Of a stretch of 64,000 bases of DNA, positions 36,458 through 45,715 are shown in pieces. The first letter of the stretch is position 1; every line of letters begins with the position of its first letter. A model generated the notes under the pieces. It made no database searches and was not told the origin of the DNA. It saw only the letters and a program-made list of their open reading frames with translations. This DNA comes from Paracoccus sp. SCSIO 75233. GTDB lineage: Bacteria > Pseudomonadota > Alphaproteobacteria > Rhodobacterales > Rhodobacteraceae. Both the position numbers and the translations under genes were made by a program. Location of the stretch: positions 682,001 through 746,000 of the forward strand of contig NZ_CP115757.1 of assembly GCF_027912675.1 (NCBI RefSeq), written 5' to 3'.

Positions 36458-37780
36458 GATACCGTCCTGTTAAACGCAATACTTGGGAAGCCGGCGCAAG
36501 ACGCCGGTGAGGGATCTGTTGAAGATCGGCCTGTTCAGGTAGGGGTGGTCCGTTGGCCTGGATTGGGGCTAGGTAGCGGTCTGGGTTTGCCTGTGTGAAA
36601 TCAACTCAAGGTGGTGATCTTTGAGTGAGTTGATTTGCGCCATAATTGGAATGAGTTGTCGTATTCCGGCGCGAGGCGATATCCAGATGGCGGATCATAT
36701 AAAATTACGCGATCCGGATGGGCATGGTGAATTGGCCGCCGGGGCGTGGCGCGTCCGGGCCTGTTCATGATAGATAGATCAATAGAGAATGAACCGCTTC
36801 CGTAGGAGGTATTTGGTTTTTCTATTGATATAAAACAGGAATTTAACCTGTTGCGCATTCCCTTGCCATAAAAGATATCGAAACTGTTTCCAATAAAACC
36901 CGACACAATCTTATCCTCGTCACAAAAACGGCCTTCCTACAACCTTCATGCGCAACCGCGCAGAACCCTGCCGCCGCGATTTCGATTGCGCGGCGATCAG
37001 AAAATGCCCAACGAAGCAAGCGATCTGCGCGCAGCTGGTGGGCTAAAGTGAATTTCTACCTATGATTGTAGTGATATTTTGTAGCAAATGCAACTTATTA
37101 TGCAATTAACAGTTAACCGGGGGTCGTGGGACGGGGTGTCCGGCCATCTGTCTTGTGATGGGACGGCGCGGGTCGGCTGGCGTTTGGGCTGGGTAGCTTG
37201 GGCGAGGGGGCTTCTGTGGTGCCGGATTGAGGCGGAAATATCCTCTGCGGGATTGTCTGCGCCTGTTGCGTTCACCCTCCCGGATTGAATCCTTGGGTAA
37301 GTGGATCACGCCCCGATTTACAAGGCTTCGGGCCCCATTTCCCGTTCATTCTGTGGCTCGTTCGCGTCGCTGACACCCGAGTGTTCAGTCGTAACCAGTC
37401 GCAAGGGGTGTTGTGATAGCGCGACATATGCGTCGCTGAGTTCGAAACGCTATTGAGAAACTCATCCCAGAGCCGACTGACTCAAAAATTTTCACCAGTT
37501 AAATTTAGAAATTCATAGATGAATTATGAATATAAGATTCAGGAATTCGAGCCATAAATATTCTGCATTTAAAAGTTATGTTTTATTTTTGTGACATGTG
37601 ATTATGTGGGCGTTTTTAGATTCCATAACACCAATTATCACAAAAATTTTATTACTTGAATAACGTGATATCGAAAGGGATTTAGGGGTACTACAGCATA
37701 AAACTTGGCTATTTATATAGTTTTTCTGCCTGCCCGAGATATGGAAAGTAAATATCGCGTGGGATATAAGCCGCGCCAAT
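36458..37780. other. 1.3-kb non-coding, partly AT-rich stretch upstream of the RTX gene
   Basis: No reading frame here shows coding character on either strand. The RTX promoter must lie near 36458-36620. From about 37450 to 37780 the sequence is markedly AT-rich, unlike the GC-rich neighbours, and leads into a truncated secreted-protein gene. A stem CGCCGC/GCGGCG lies near 36970-37000. The composition suggests foreign DNA or the edge of an island. Confidence 0.5.
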
Positions 37781-38158
37781 GTGATTTTGAAAGTTGTGGG
37801 TAGTACAGTGTCAAGTAAGCCTAAAAGCCAGCCTGCTGGCTCCGTAAACTTCGTGCCTTCAAGTAAGGGCGGGCGTGTGATCAAGTGGAAGGGGAAGGTT
37901 GCGAGCTGTGCCCCGTTTGTAGCGTTCCTTGCCGTGGTGCCCGACATTGGTCTGGCCGCGTGTGGTGACAATGTACCACCCGGACCGAACGGAGTCGTCT
38001 ATGCGACCAAGGGATCGGTTTGTTATGCCAACGAATCCAACTATTATGGCAATAATGTCGGCGGGGTAAGCGGCGTCGTCGGTGGCACCGAGACTGTTCT
38101 TACATTTACGAAGGATGTAACTCTGACGTCTTGGACGGCCGGTGTTTATACTCTGGCC
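37781..38158 (+). pseudogene. N-terminal fragment of a secreted protein, cut by an IS
   Basis: About 126 residues remain. After a lysine-rich, unusually long N-region there is a hydrophobic stretch (ASCAPFVAFLAVVPDIGLA) consistent with an extended signal peptide, followed by a Gly/Asn/Tyr/Thr-rich start (NESNYYGNNVGGVSGVVGG) in the style of large surface or autotransporter proteins. Candidate starts are GTG at 37781 and GTG at 37808. The frame runs 11 residues into the IS and stops at 38191. The rest of the gene is absent from the window. Confidence 0.55.
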
Positions 38159-38243
38159 TGTCCCCCGTCAGCGGCTATGGCACAGATTTGAGGTTGTGAT
38201 TTAAGGAGGATTTGGGCTTCGTCGTAGTGACGAAGGAACGAAG

Positions 38244-38630
38244 ATGAAGCCCAAATCCTCCAATTCAAAATCGCCGACCAAGCCCCCTGCAGATCGGGTG
38301 GTCAAGGACATCCGGCGTCAGACCCGCCGCCACTTCTCGGCCGAAGACAAGATCCGCATCGTGCTTGAAGGTCTTCGCGGTGACGACAGTATCGCCGAGT
38401 TGTGCCGCAAAGAGGGCATCGCGCAGAGTCTGTACTACAGCTGGTCCAAGGAGTTCATGGAAGCCGGCAAACGCCGCCTGGCCGGGGACACCGCCCGTGC
38501 GGCGACCTCCGGTGACGTGCAGGACTTGCGCCGCGAAGCCCGTGCGCTGAAGGAGTGCGTGGCGGACCTGACGCTGGAAAACCGCTTGCTTAAAAAAAGC
38601 ATGATCGCGGATGGGGGCGACGACGAATGA
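38244..38630 (+). CDS. IS3-family transposase OrfA (copy A)
   Basis: A 128-residue helix-turn-helix protein (HFSAEDKIRIVLEGLRGDDS, then IAQSLYYSWSKEF) with a C-terminal leucine-zipper-like helix (ALKECVADLTLENRLLKKSM). It overlaps OrfB by 4 bp (ATGA). An A7G run at 38592-38599 near its end could allow -1 slippage to give the OrfAB fusion; OrfB is in the -1 frame and open from just after a TAA at 38591. Confidence 0.9.
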   Translation: MKPKSSNSKSPTKPPADRVVKDIRRQTRRHFSAEDKIRIVLEGLRGDDSIAELCRKEGIAQSLYYSWSKEFMEAGKRRLAGDTARAATSGDVQDLRREARALKECVADLTLENRLLKKSMIADGGDDE

Positions 38631-39607
38631 GGTATCCCGCATCCGAGAAGCTGGAGATCATCCGTATCGTCGAGCAGTCGCACCTGCCGGCCAGGCGGAC
38701 GCTGGACCAGCTCGGCATTGCCCGCCGGACCTTCTACCGCTGGTATGACCGCTACCGGGAAGGTGGGCCGGAAGCGCTGGAGGATCGCCCTTCGGCACCG
38801 AACCGGGTGTGGAACCGCATTGGCGAGGACATCCAGGACCAGATCGTCGAGATGGCGTTGGAGGCGACCGACCTCAGCCCACGCGAACTGGCCGTGCGCT
38901 TCACCGACGAGAAACACTACTTCGTGTCGGAAGCCACGGTCTACCGGTTGCTCAAGGCCCATGACCTGATCACCAGCCCAGCCTATACGGTAATCAAGGC
39001 GGCCGATCAGTTCCACACCAAGACCACGCGGCCGAATGAGATGTGGCAGACCGACTTCACCTACTTCAAGATCATCGGGTGGGGCTGGATGTACCTCTCG
39101 ACGGTGCTTGACGACTTCTCGCGCTACATCATCGCCTGGAAGCTATGCACCAACATGCGGGCCGAGGACGTGACCGACACGCTGGACCTCGCGCTCGCCG
39201 CCTCGGGCTGCGACAGCGCCACCGTTCTACACAAACCCAGGCTGCTATCGGACAATGGCCCCAGCTACATCGCGGGCGAGCTGGCCGAATACATCGAGTC
39301 CAACAAGATGAGCCATGTGCGCGGCGCGCCGTGCCACCCGCAGACCCAGGGCAAGATCGAGCGCTGGCACCAGACCCTGAAGAACCGCATCCTGTTGGAG
39401 AACTACTTCCTGCCCGGCGACCTCGAGTCCCAGATCGAGGCCTTCGTCGAGCACTACAACAACCAGCGTTACCACGAGAGCCTGGCCAACGTGACGCCTG
39501 CCGATGTCTACTTCGGCAGGGCACAGGCCATCATCAAACAGCGCGAAAGGATCAAACGAAAAACCATCGAATATCGGCGCTTGCAGCACCGCAAGCTCAC
39601 AGCCTAA
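38627..39607 (+). CDS. IS3-family transposase OrfB, DDE integrase domain (copy A)
   Basis: A 326-residue rve-domain transposase. An HTH part (LDQLGIARRTFYRWYDRYRE) is followed by the catalytic core: first Asp in WQTDFTYFK, second in LLSDNGPSYI, Glu in QGKIERWHQTLKNR. All three acidic residues and the 35-residue D-E spacing are intact, so the element appears active. It is identical to the copy at 41166-42146. Confidence 0.92.
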   Translation: MRYPASEKLEIIRIVEQSHLPARRTLDQLGIARRTFYRWYDRYREGGPEALEDRPSAPNRVWNRIGEDIQDQIVEMALEATDLSPRELAVRFTDEKHYFVSEATVYRLLKAHDLITSPAYTVIKAADQFHTKTTRPNEMWQTDFTYFKIIGWGWMYLSTVLDDFSRYIIAWKLCTNMRAEDVTDTLDLALAASGCDSATVLHKPRLLSDNGPSYIAGELAEYIESNKMSHVRGAPCHPQTQGKIERWHQTLKNRILLENYFLPGDLESQIEAFVEHYNNQRYHESLANVTPADVYFGRAQAIIKQRERIKRKTIEYRRLQHRKLTA

Positions 39608-39682
39608 CATCAAATCCCAGACGAGGCCCGCTCTCCGCTAGTCTACGCCCCAATCTGCGCCAAATGTTCTGACGACGGACAA

Positions 39683-40697
39683 ATTGCAGTTATTTGCCCC
39701 CTTTCAGAGGGCGCGATGATACTCCTATCCGACAACTTGTCAGAACTGGTTCTGAATTTTTTCCTCAGTGTGCCTTTTGCCTACGACATCATCGATCACA
39801 TTCTATCCGACCCGTATGAGGCGATGACGATCGTTGATGCCAAGGGGAAGGTCGCGTTCCTATCGCCTGTGCATGAAAAGGCTCTTGGTCTGAAGGACGG
39901 CGAGGCCGCGGGCAAGAACGCGCGCGACGTTATTGCAAATACGCGTCTGCATCATGTCGTCAAAACCGGCATCGCCGAGGTCGGGCAGATTTATCCGATG
40001 AAAGACGGACCAAGGGTTGTCTCCCGCCATCCGATTCGTCACGATGGAAAAGTCGTTGGGGCAGTAGGCCGGATCATGTTCAAGGGCCCGCAGCAGCTGG
40101 AGGCGATGACAAAGCGTATTCATGCCCTGGAAAATGAGATCGCGGTCTATAAGCAGGAATCGAAAGACCTTGTTGAGGGCGATCAGGTTCTGAATGCGAT
40201 TATAGGTCAGAGCTTTGCCATTCAATCTGTGCGGCAGCAAATCCGAAAAATAGCCCCTCTGGACATCCCTGTCCTGATCCAAGGCGAAAGCGGCACAGGC
40301 AAGGAGCTCGTCGCCCAAGCGCTGCATATGCTCAGTTCTCGCAGGGATGCCAGATTGGTCACCGTGAATGCTGCTGCTTTGCCCGATTCACTGGTCGAAA
40401 GCGAGTTGTTCGGCTACGAGGCCGGATCATTTACCGGAGCGGATCGCAAAGGCCGTCCGGGCAAGTTCGAGCAGGCGCATAAGGGGACGATCTTCCTGGA
40501 TGAGATCGGTGACATGGCGCTTGATACACAGTCCAAGCTATTGCGAGTGTTGCAGGATCGTGTGGTTGAGCGGGTCGGCGGTGACAAGCCGAAAAGTGTT
40601 GATTTCCGCTTGTGTAGTGCAACGAACCACGACCTTGAAGAGCTGGTTGAAAAAGGAAAATTCCGCCTGGATCTCTTTTATCGCATCTGCCCAGTCG
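39683..40697 (+). pseudogene. Sigma-54-dependent activator (PAS-AAA+), truncated by IS copy B
   Basis: From ATG at 39716, 327 residues remain. A PAS domain lies at about 25-125 (EAMTIVDAKGKVAFLSPVHEK). The AAA+ sigma-54 interaction domain follows: Walker A GESGTGKE, the GAFTGA-type loop as GYEAGSFTGAD, and Walker B GTIFLDEIGDM. It is cut after FRLDLFYRICPV, before sensor II, and so also lacks the C-terminal DNA-binding helix-turn-helix. The frame is also open leftwards to the edge of IS copy A, so an N-terminal loss is possible. Without its DNA-binding part it cannot be a normal regulator. Confidence 0.85.
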
Positions 40698-40782
40698 TGT
40701 CCCCCGTCAGCGGCTATGGCACAGATTTGAGGTTGTGATTTAAGGAGGATTTGGGCTTCGTCGTAGTGACGAAGGAACGAAG

Positions 40783-41169
40783 ATGAAGCCCAAATCCTCC
40801 AATTCAAAATCGCCGACCAAGCCCCCTGCAGATCGGGTGGTCAAGGACATCCGGCGTCAGACCCGCCGCCACTTCTCGGCCGAAGACAAGATCCGCATCG
40901 TGCTTGAAGGTCTTCGCGGTGACGACAGTATCGCCGAGTTGTGCCGCAAAGAGGGCATCGCGCAGAGTCTGTACTACAGCTGGTCCAAGGAGTTCATGGA
41001 AGCCGGCAAACGCCGCCTGGCCGGGGACACCGCCCGTGCGGCGACCTCCGGTGACGTGCAGGACTTGCGCCGCGAAGCCCGTGCGCTGAAGGAGTGCGTG
41101 GCGGACCTGACGCTGGAAAACCGCTTGCTTAAAAAAAGCATGATCGCGGATGGGGGCGACGACGAATGA
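40783..41169 (+). CDS. IS3-family transposase OrfA (copy B)
   Basis: Identical in protein sequence to OrfA of copy A (128 residues), including the A7G run (41131-41138) and the ATGA overlap with OrfB. Confidence 0.9.
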   Translation: MKPKSSNSKSPTKPPADRVVKDIRRQTRRHFSAEDKIRIVLEGLRGDDSIAELCRKEGIAQSLYYSWSKEFMEAGKRRLAGDTARAATSGDVQDLRREARALKECVADLTLENRLLKKSMIADGGDDE

Positions 41170-42146
41170 GGTATCCCGCATCCGAGAAGCTGGAGATCAT
41201 CCGTATCGTCGAGCAGTCGCACCTGCCGGCCAGGCGGACGCTGGACCAGCTCGGCATTGCCCGCCGGACCTTCTACCGCTGGTATGACCGCTACCGGGAA
41301 GGTGGGCCGGAAGCGCTGGAGGATCGCCCTTCGGCACCGAACCGGGTGTGGAACCGCATTGGCGAGGACATCCAGGACCAGATCGTCGAGATGGCGTTGG
41401 AGGCGACCGACCTCAGCCCACGCGAACTGGCCGTGCGCTTCACCGACGAGAAACACTACTTCGTGTCGGAAGCCACGGTCTACCGGTTGCTCAAGGCCCA
41501 TGACCTGATCACCAGCCCAGCCTATACGGTAATCAAGGCGGCCGATCAGTTCCACACCAAGACCACGCGGCCGAATGAGATGTGGCAGACCGACTTCACC
41601 TACTTCAAGATCATCGGGTGGGGCTGGATGTACCTCTCGACGGTGCTTGACGACTTCTCGCGCTACATCATCGCCTGGAAGCTATGCACCAACATGCGGG
41701 CCGAGGACGTGACCGACACGCTGGACCTCGCGCTCGCCGCCTCGGGCTGCGACAGCGCCACCGTTCTACACAAACCCAGGCTGCTATCGGACAATGGCCC
41801 CAGCTACATCGCGGGCGAGCTGGCCGAATACATCGAGTCCAACAAGATGAGCCATGTGCGCGGCGCGCCGTGCCACCCGCAGACCCAGGGCAAGATCGAG
41901 CGCTGGCACCAGACCCTGAAGAACCGCATCCTGTTGGAGAACTACTTCCTGCCCGGCGACCTCGAGTCCCAGATCGAGGCCTTCGTCGAGCACTACAACA
42001 ACCAGCGTTACCACGAGAGCCTGGCCAACGTGACGCCTGCCGATGTCTACTTCGGCAGGGCACAGGCCATCATCAAACAGCGCGAAAGGATCAAACGAAA
42101 AACCATCGAATATCGGCGCTTGCAGCACCGCAAGCTCACAGCCTAA
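41166..42146 (+). CDS. IS3-family transposase OrfB (copy B)
   Basis: Identical in protein sequence to OrfB of copy A (326 residues), with the complete DDE triad. Identity of both copies points to recent spread or gene conversion. Confidence 0.92.
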   Translation: MRYPASEKLEIIRIVEQSHLPARRTLDQLGIARRTFYRWYDRYREGGPEALEDRPSAPNRVWNRIGEDIQDQIVEMALEATDLSPRELAVRFTDEKHYFVSEATVYRLLKAHDLITSPAYTVIKAADQFHTKTTRPNEMWQTDFTYFKIIGWGWMYLSTVLDDFSRYIIAWKLCTNMRAEDVTDTLDLALAASGCDSATVLHKPRLLSDNGPSYIAGELAEYIESNKMSHVRGAPCHPQTQGKIERWHQTLKNRILLENYFLPGDLESQIEAFVEHYNNQRYHESLANVTPADVYFGRAQAIIKQRERIKRKTIEYRRLQHRKLTA

Positions 42147-42220
42147 CATCAAATCCCAGACGAGGCCCGCTCTCCGCTAGTCTACGCCCCAATCTGCGCC
42201 AAATGTTCTGACGACGGACA

Positions 42221-42838
42221 GGCAGCAATTGTGGCCATCGCGGCATCCTGTCCGGCCAGCATGTCCGCGGCGGGCGCACCGATTTTCTGCGGATCGCCGC
42301 CAAGCGCGCCGGTGATGTCCATGATCCCGGAATAACCCTCTGCGATCAGGTCATAGCAGGTTAGTTCAGCCCGCCGCCCGGTCATGCCAAAGCCGGTGAT
42401 TGAGACAAAGACGATATCTTCGCGAACGGCCCTGATCGCCTGCTGATCCAGCCCCAGCTTGCGCTGAACATCAGGCGGTTGGTTTGTGATGAAGACATCG
42501 GCTGTGCGCAGCAACGCATGCAGGCGCTGCATATCCTCATCAGCTTTGAGGTCCAGCACCACGCTTTTCTTATTCCGGTTGATGGCTGCAAACCAAAGCG
42601 CTTCATCATTCAGAAAGGGAGGGCCCCACTGACGCGCGTCATCCCCTGCTGGCCGTTCGACCTTGATGATTTCGGCCCCGAAATCACTCAGCAGCATTGT
42701 TGCATAAGGCCCCGCGACGGAAGTTGTCATGTCGATGACGCGCAGGTCCTTCAGAAAACCCAAACCCGGCCTGCGCGCCTGTACCGGCAATGACAGGTAT
42801 GGCAGATCGGTACCTGTTGTTTCGGCTTTGCGGTTCAT
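42221..42838 (-). pseudogene. Class III (CaiB/BaiF) CoA-transferase, C-terminus removed by IS copy B
   Basis: About 206 of the usual ~400 residues remain: GFLKDLRVIDMTTSVAGPYA, SDFGAEIIKVERPAGDDAR, LDLKADEDMQRL and the CYDLIAEGYSGIMDITG segment with the likely catalytic Asp. The frame then enters the IS for 11 residues and stops. The second half of the family fold, needed for the interlocked dimer, is missing. A strong sigma-54-type promoter lies 43 bp upstream of its ATG, so the broken gene may still be transcribed when an activator is present. Confidence 0.85.
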
Positions 42839-42880
42839 GCTCGGCTCCGTTTCTACTGTGGGTCAGTTCATCCGAATATA

Positions 42881-42896
42881 CGCAAGGAGGGTGCCA
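42881..42896 (-). promoter_or_regulatory. Sigma-54 (-24/-12) promoter of the broken CoA-transferase gene
   Basis: On the minus strand TGGCACCCTCCTTGCG, with GG-N10-GC spacing. It matches the TGGCAC and TTGC boxes fully. Confidence 0.7.
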
Positions 42897-42974
42897 ACTC
42901 TTGTTCCGATGATCGCGTTTTCCGATGGGCGCCTTCGATCCTGAGAACTGATCATTGGCCTGCAGAACCGCCAT

Positions 42975-43041
42975 CCCGCTTCGCACCGGGCTTGCCGGAT
43001 GCGAAGCGGGCCTCAATGTCCGTGGGGGAGGACACGGACAT
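42975..43041 (-). terminator. Two strong tandem hairpins downstream of the MaoC operon
   Basis: An 11-bp perfect inverted repeat (CCCGCTTCGCA at 42975-42985, TGCGAAGCGGG at 43000-43010) and a 9-bp one (ATGTCCGTG at 43016-43024, CACGGACAT at 43033-43041). They begin 20 bp after the MaoC stop. There is no T tract, so the role may be transcript-end protection. Confidence 0.55.
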
Positions 43042-43061
43042 TCCGTTAACTTCTGGCCAGT

Positions 43062-43544
43062 TCAGTTGACCGGTCGTTTGCGATAGAGATATTTCGCCGT
43101 CATTTCCTGAATGATCGTCCCGTCCTGCTTGACGCCGCGACGCAGGAAGGTCACGACGCCACGATCACCCTTGCTGGTTTCCTTGACCTCAAGAACCTCG
43201 GAGTGCAGCCGGATTGTGTCCCCATGTTTGACCGGGGCGAGCATTCGCCAGCCGTCAATCTGCAGAAGTGCAATCAGCGTTCCGTCGTTGATGCCCGTCG
43301 CATATTGCAGCCCCGCGAGAACGGCATAAACCAGCGGCCCATGCGCAATTGGTTCGCCAAATGGGGTGCTGCTGCTGTATTCAAAATTGGTATGGACTTC
43401 GTTGAAGTCTCCCGACAAGCACGCAAAATTTACGATATCGGTCTGCGTAATCGTGCGTGCTGGCGTCAGAAATTCCTGTCCGACCGAGAAGTCGTCGAAA
43501 TAATGACCCCGCGGTTTGGCCTCAATGCTTATCTTTGCTTCCAT
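43062..43544 (-). CDS. MaoC-family (R)-specific enoyl-CoA hydratase
   Basis: A 160-residue hot-dog hydratase. The catalytic Asp46/His51 pair is in LSGDFNEVH, followed by PIAHGPLVYAVLAGL. MaoC enzymes add water to trans-2-enoyl-CoA, and members of this size often act on branched or dicarboxylic CoA thioesters. Last gene of the minus-strand run SDR, enoyl-CoA hydratase, CoA-transferase, MaoC, which starts from the sigma-54-type promoter at 46620. Confidence 0.8.
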   Translation of the reverse strand: MEAKISIEAKPRGHYFDDFSVGQEFLTPARTITQTDIVNFACLSGDFNEVHTNFEYSSSTPFGEPIAHGPLVYAVLAGLQYATGINDGTLIALLQIDGWRMLAPVKHGDTIRLHSEVLEVKETSKGDRGVVTFLRRGVKQDGTIIQEMTAKYLYRKRPVN

Positions 43545-43613
43545 ACCGTCTCTCCCTTTTTTCTTTTTGGTTTATGTGCGGGCGTCGATCCGTTCTGAGC
43601 GCCGACGACCCGG

Positions 43614-44846
43614 TCAATCATCCTGATCCGAATTTCTGCCCAGCCAATCCGCAATGACCGCGTCGGTGTCTTCACCTACGGCTGGTGCCCTGCGGGGATC
43701 GGCGAGCGGTGTTTTTTCGTATTGTATCGGCAAGCGGATATTCGGGATCCAACCAAGCTGCGGATGTGGAATGCGGGTCATAATCTCGCGTTCCTTGGCT
43801 TCCGGCGCACGAATAGCCTCTGACAGGCTGCGAATTTCGCCACAGGGGACCCCGGCTTTGCGCATCCGTTCGGACCAATAGGCGCGAGGCTTCGTCTCAA
43901 ACTCTTTCTGAATGCGCTCGTCGATTTCTGCCCGGTGCGCGATCCTGTCCGCATTGGTTTTAAACCGGGGATCATCCGCCATTTCCGGCATATCCAGAAC
44001 ATCGGTCAGAAGGCGGCGGAACAGCCGGTCATTGCCGCTGTTGATATAAAAAGAACCATCCGAGGCGCGGTAGGCGGCTGAAGGGCTTGTGTCGGGGCTT
44101 ACGTTACCGTAGCGCGGCGCCGCTTCGCCTTTGTAGAGTTCCTGATAATTGGCATATCCAGTCATCAGGAACGCGGAGTCATACAACGCCACGTCCAGAT
44201 ACTGACCTTCGCCGCTCGTCCCGCGCGCCAGCAATGCACCGAGAATTCCGTTCGCAGCTATCATGGCGGTCGTAATATCCATGACCGGGGTCAAAGCCCT
44301 CACCCCTTCGCGGTCGGGATAGCCATTCATCGAGATAAAGCCGCTTTCGGCCTGTGCAATTGGATCGAAACCAAGACGATCCTTGTAGGAGCCCGTGCGT
44401 CCGTAGGCTGAAACCGCGCAATAGATTAGCCTAGGATTGGTTTTCCGCAGCTCTTCATAGGCAAGTCCCAGTCGGTCCATGACACCGGCCGAAAAATTCT
44501 CCACAACAACGTCAGCTTTCGCGATCAGGTCCTTGGCGGTCTGAATCCCGCTTTCGGATTTCAGATCGAGTGCCACGGAACGTTTGTTGCGGTTGCACCA
44601 AAGATAAGGCGTGCCACCGTCGATTTCAGGCGGGATCGGCGGATAGCGGCGGAAATTGTCGCCTGTCTTGGGCGCTTCGATCTTGATCACATCCGCGCCC
44701 ATATCGGCAAGGATCATGGTGGCGAACGGCCCCGCGATGTAGTGTGTGAAATCAACGATTTTGATCCCGTCCAGCGGCAGCGGAGCGCCCGTCGGGCGGG
44801 GCGAAGGCTGCGGGAATTCTTCCATACGTTTCTGATAGTCGGACAT
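43614..44846 (-). CDS. Class III (CaiB/BaiF) CoA-transferase
   Basis: A complete 410-residue family III CoA-transferase: DGIKIVDFTHYIAGPFATMI, LADMGADVIKIEAPKTGDN, RSVALDLKSESG, VVENFSAGVMDRLG, and the catalytic-Asp region RLGFDPIAQAESGFISM. It moves CoA between a donor thioester and an organic acid, probably activating the growth substrate of the cluster. It is distinct from the broken paralogue at 42221-42838. The acceptor acid cannot be read from the sequence. Confidence 0.85.
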   Translation of the reverse strand: MSDYQKRMEEFPQPSPRPTGAPLPLDGIKIVDFTHYIAGPFATMILADMGADVIKIEAPKTGDNFRRYPPIPPEIDGGTPYLWCNRNKRSVALDLKSESGIQTAKDLIAKADVVVENFSAGVMDRLGLAYEELRKTNPRLIYCAVSAYGRTGSYKDRLGFDPIAQAESGFISMNGYPDREGVRALTPVMDITTAMIAANGILGALLARGTSGEGQYLDVALYDSAFLMTGYANYQELYKGEAAPRYGNVSPDTSPSAAYRASDGSFYINSGNDRLFRRLLTDVLDMPEMADDPRFKTNADRIAHRAEIDERIQKEFETKPRAYWSERMRKAGVPCGEIRSLSEAIRAPEAKEREIMTRIPHPQLGWIPNIRLPIQYEKTPLADPRRAPAVGEDTDAVIADWLGRNSDQDD

Positions 44847-44857
44847 GCGGCGACCTG

Positions 44858-45715
44858 TTACTTGTCTTGCTGACTTGATACGGGCTTGCTCAGATCGGGC
44901 AGTCCGTCATTGGTTGGGTCGGCTGCAGCGGCTGCAGCGTGATCGGGCTTGCGGCGGTTGCTTACTGCATCGAGCCCCTCGTTGAATTCAGCGCCCGACA
45001 TGGCCAGTGACTGACCCAGATCTTCGTACAGCATCATGTCGTCTATGGATTTTTCGAAAGACTTCAGCATGATGAGCTTCGAAAGTCCCATGATCTCTGC
45101 CGGACCAGAGGCCAGTTTCTGCGCCAGCGCCAGACCTTCGGCATCCAAATCGGCATCCGGAACGACCTTGGCGGCAACGCCCAGATCCGCCGCTTCCTTA
45201 GCCGACCATGTGCCGTTCGTCAGAAGGAAATTCCGCGCACGGGCCAGTCCGACGAGCCGCGGCAATGTGAACAACGCCATGCAATCGGGCACGACGCCCA
45301 AACGGTAAAATCCCGACATGAATTGCGCGCTTTCGGCGGCAATGATGACATCTGCACAAAGTGCCAGCCCCATGCCGCCCCCGACTGCGTACCCCTTAAC
45401 ACCGCAAACCACCGGGCGGTCGAGGGTCATCAAGGGCGGGAACAGCCTGTTTGCGTGGCGGAAGCGGCGATGTACCTCCCACGGCTGATGGGCGTTGATC
45501 AGCATGTTCAGGTCGCCGCCTGCGCAGAATGCGTCGCCCTTGGCGGTCAGATAGACGGCACGAACCGAACGGTCGTCCTCTATCTCGCGCACGATATCGC
45601 GAAGCGAATAACGCATTTCCCGCGTCAGCGCATTCTTTGCACCGGCATTGTCCAGGCGGATGATCAGAACCGATCCGTCCCGCTCGGTTTCGACATGGGG
45701 GTATTGCTTGATCAC
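44858..45715 (-). CDS. Enoyl-CoA hydratase/isomerase family protein
   Basis: A 285-residue crotonase-fold protein. The oxyanion-hole segments are AFCAGGDLNM and VVCGVKGYAVGGGMGLALCAD. The second catalytic region reads SGFYRLGVVPDC, lacking the usual second glutamate, so hydratase, isomerase or another crotonase reaction are all possible. It starts with GTG at 45715, overlapping the stop of the upstream SDR gene (GTGA). It also carries a ~30-residue disordered C-terminal tail. Confidence 0.8.
   Translation of the reverse strand: MIKQYPHVETERDGSVLIIRLDNAGAKNALTREMRYSLRDIVREIEDDRSVRAVYLTAKGDAFCAGGDLNMLINAHQPWEVHRRFRHANRLFPPLMTLDRPVVCGVKGYAVGGGMGLALCADVIIAAESAQFMSGFYRLGVVPDCMALFTLPRLVGLARARNFLLTNGTWSAKEAADLGVAAKVVPDADLDAEGLALAQKLASGPAEIMGLSKLIMLKSFEKSIDDMMLYEDLGQSLAMSGAEFNEGLDAVSNRRKPDHAAAAAADPTNDGLPDLSKPVSSQQDK

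Larger units (their letters stand above)
38159..39681 (+). mobile_element. IS3-family insertion sequence, copy A (1523 bp)
   Basis: Ends were set by comparing the two copies: identity starts at TGTCCCCCGTCAG (38159) and stops at GACGACGGACA (39681). The terminal inverted repeats are about 30 bp and imperfect (TGTCCCCCGTCAGCGGCTAT against TGTCCGTCGTCAGAACATTT, then TGGC.CAGATT in both). It encodes OrfA and OrfB. Flanking bases (GCC before, AAT after) do not form a target duplication, so the insertion has been rearranged since. Confidence 0.9.
40698..42220 (+). mobile_element. IS3-family insertion sequence, copy B (1523 bp)
   Basis: Same sequence and orientation as copy A, offset by 2539 bp. 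The left flank is the activator gene, the right flank a CoA-transferase gene on the other strand. Flanking trinucleotides (TCG and GGC) do not match, so no target duplication remains. Confidence 0.9.

Noticed and set aside
36601..36906. A 101-residue minus-strand frame upstream of the RTX gene
   Set aside because: No domain, no ribosome site and no codon character; it lies in a stretch of mixed composition without neighbours.
38159..42220. A simple composite transposon carrying the regulator
   Set aside because: There are no matching target duplications at the outer or inner ends, and genes on all sides are truncated at the IS edges, so later deletions are the better explanation.
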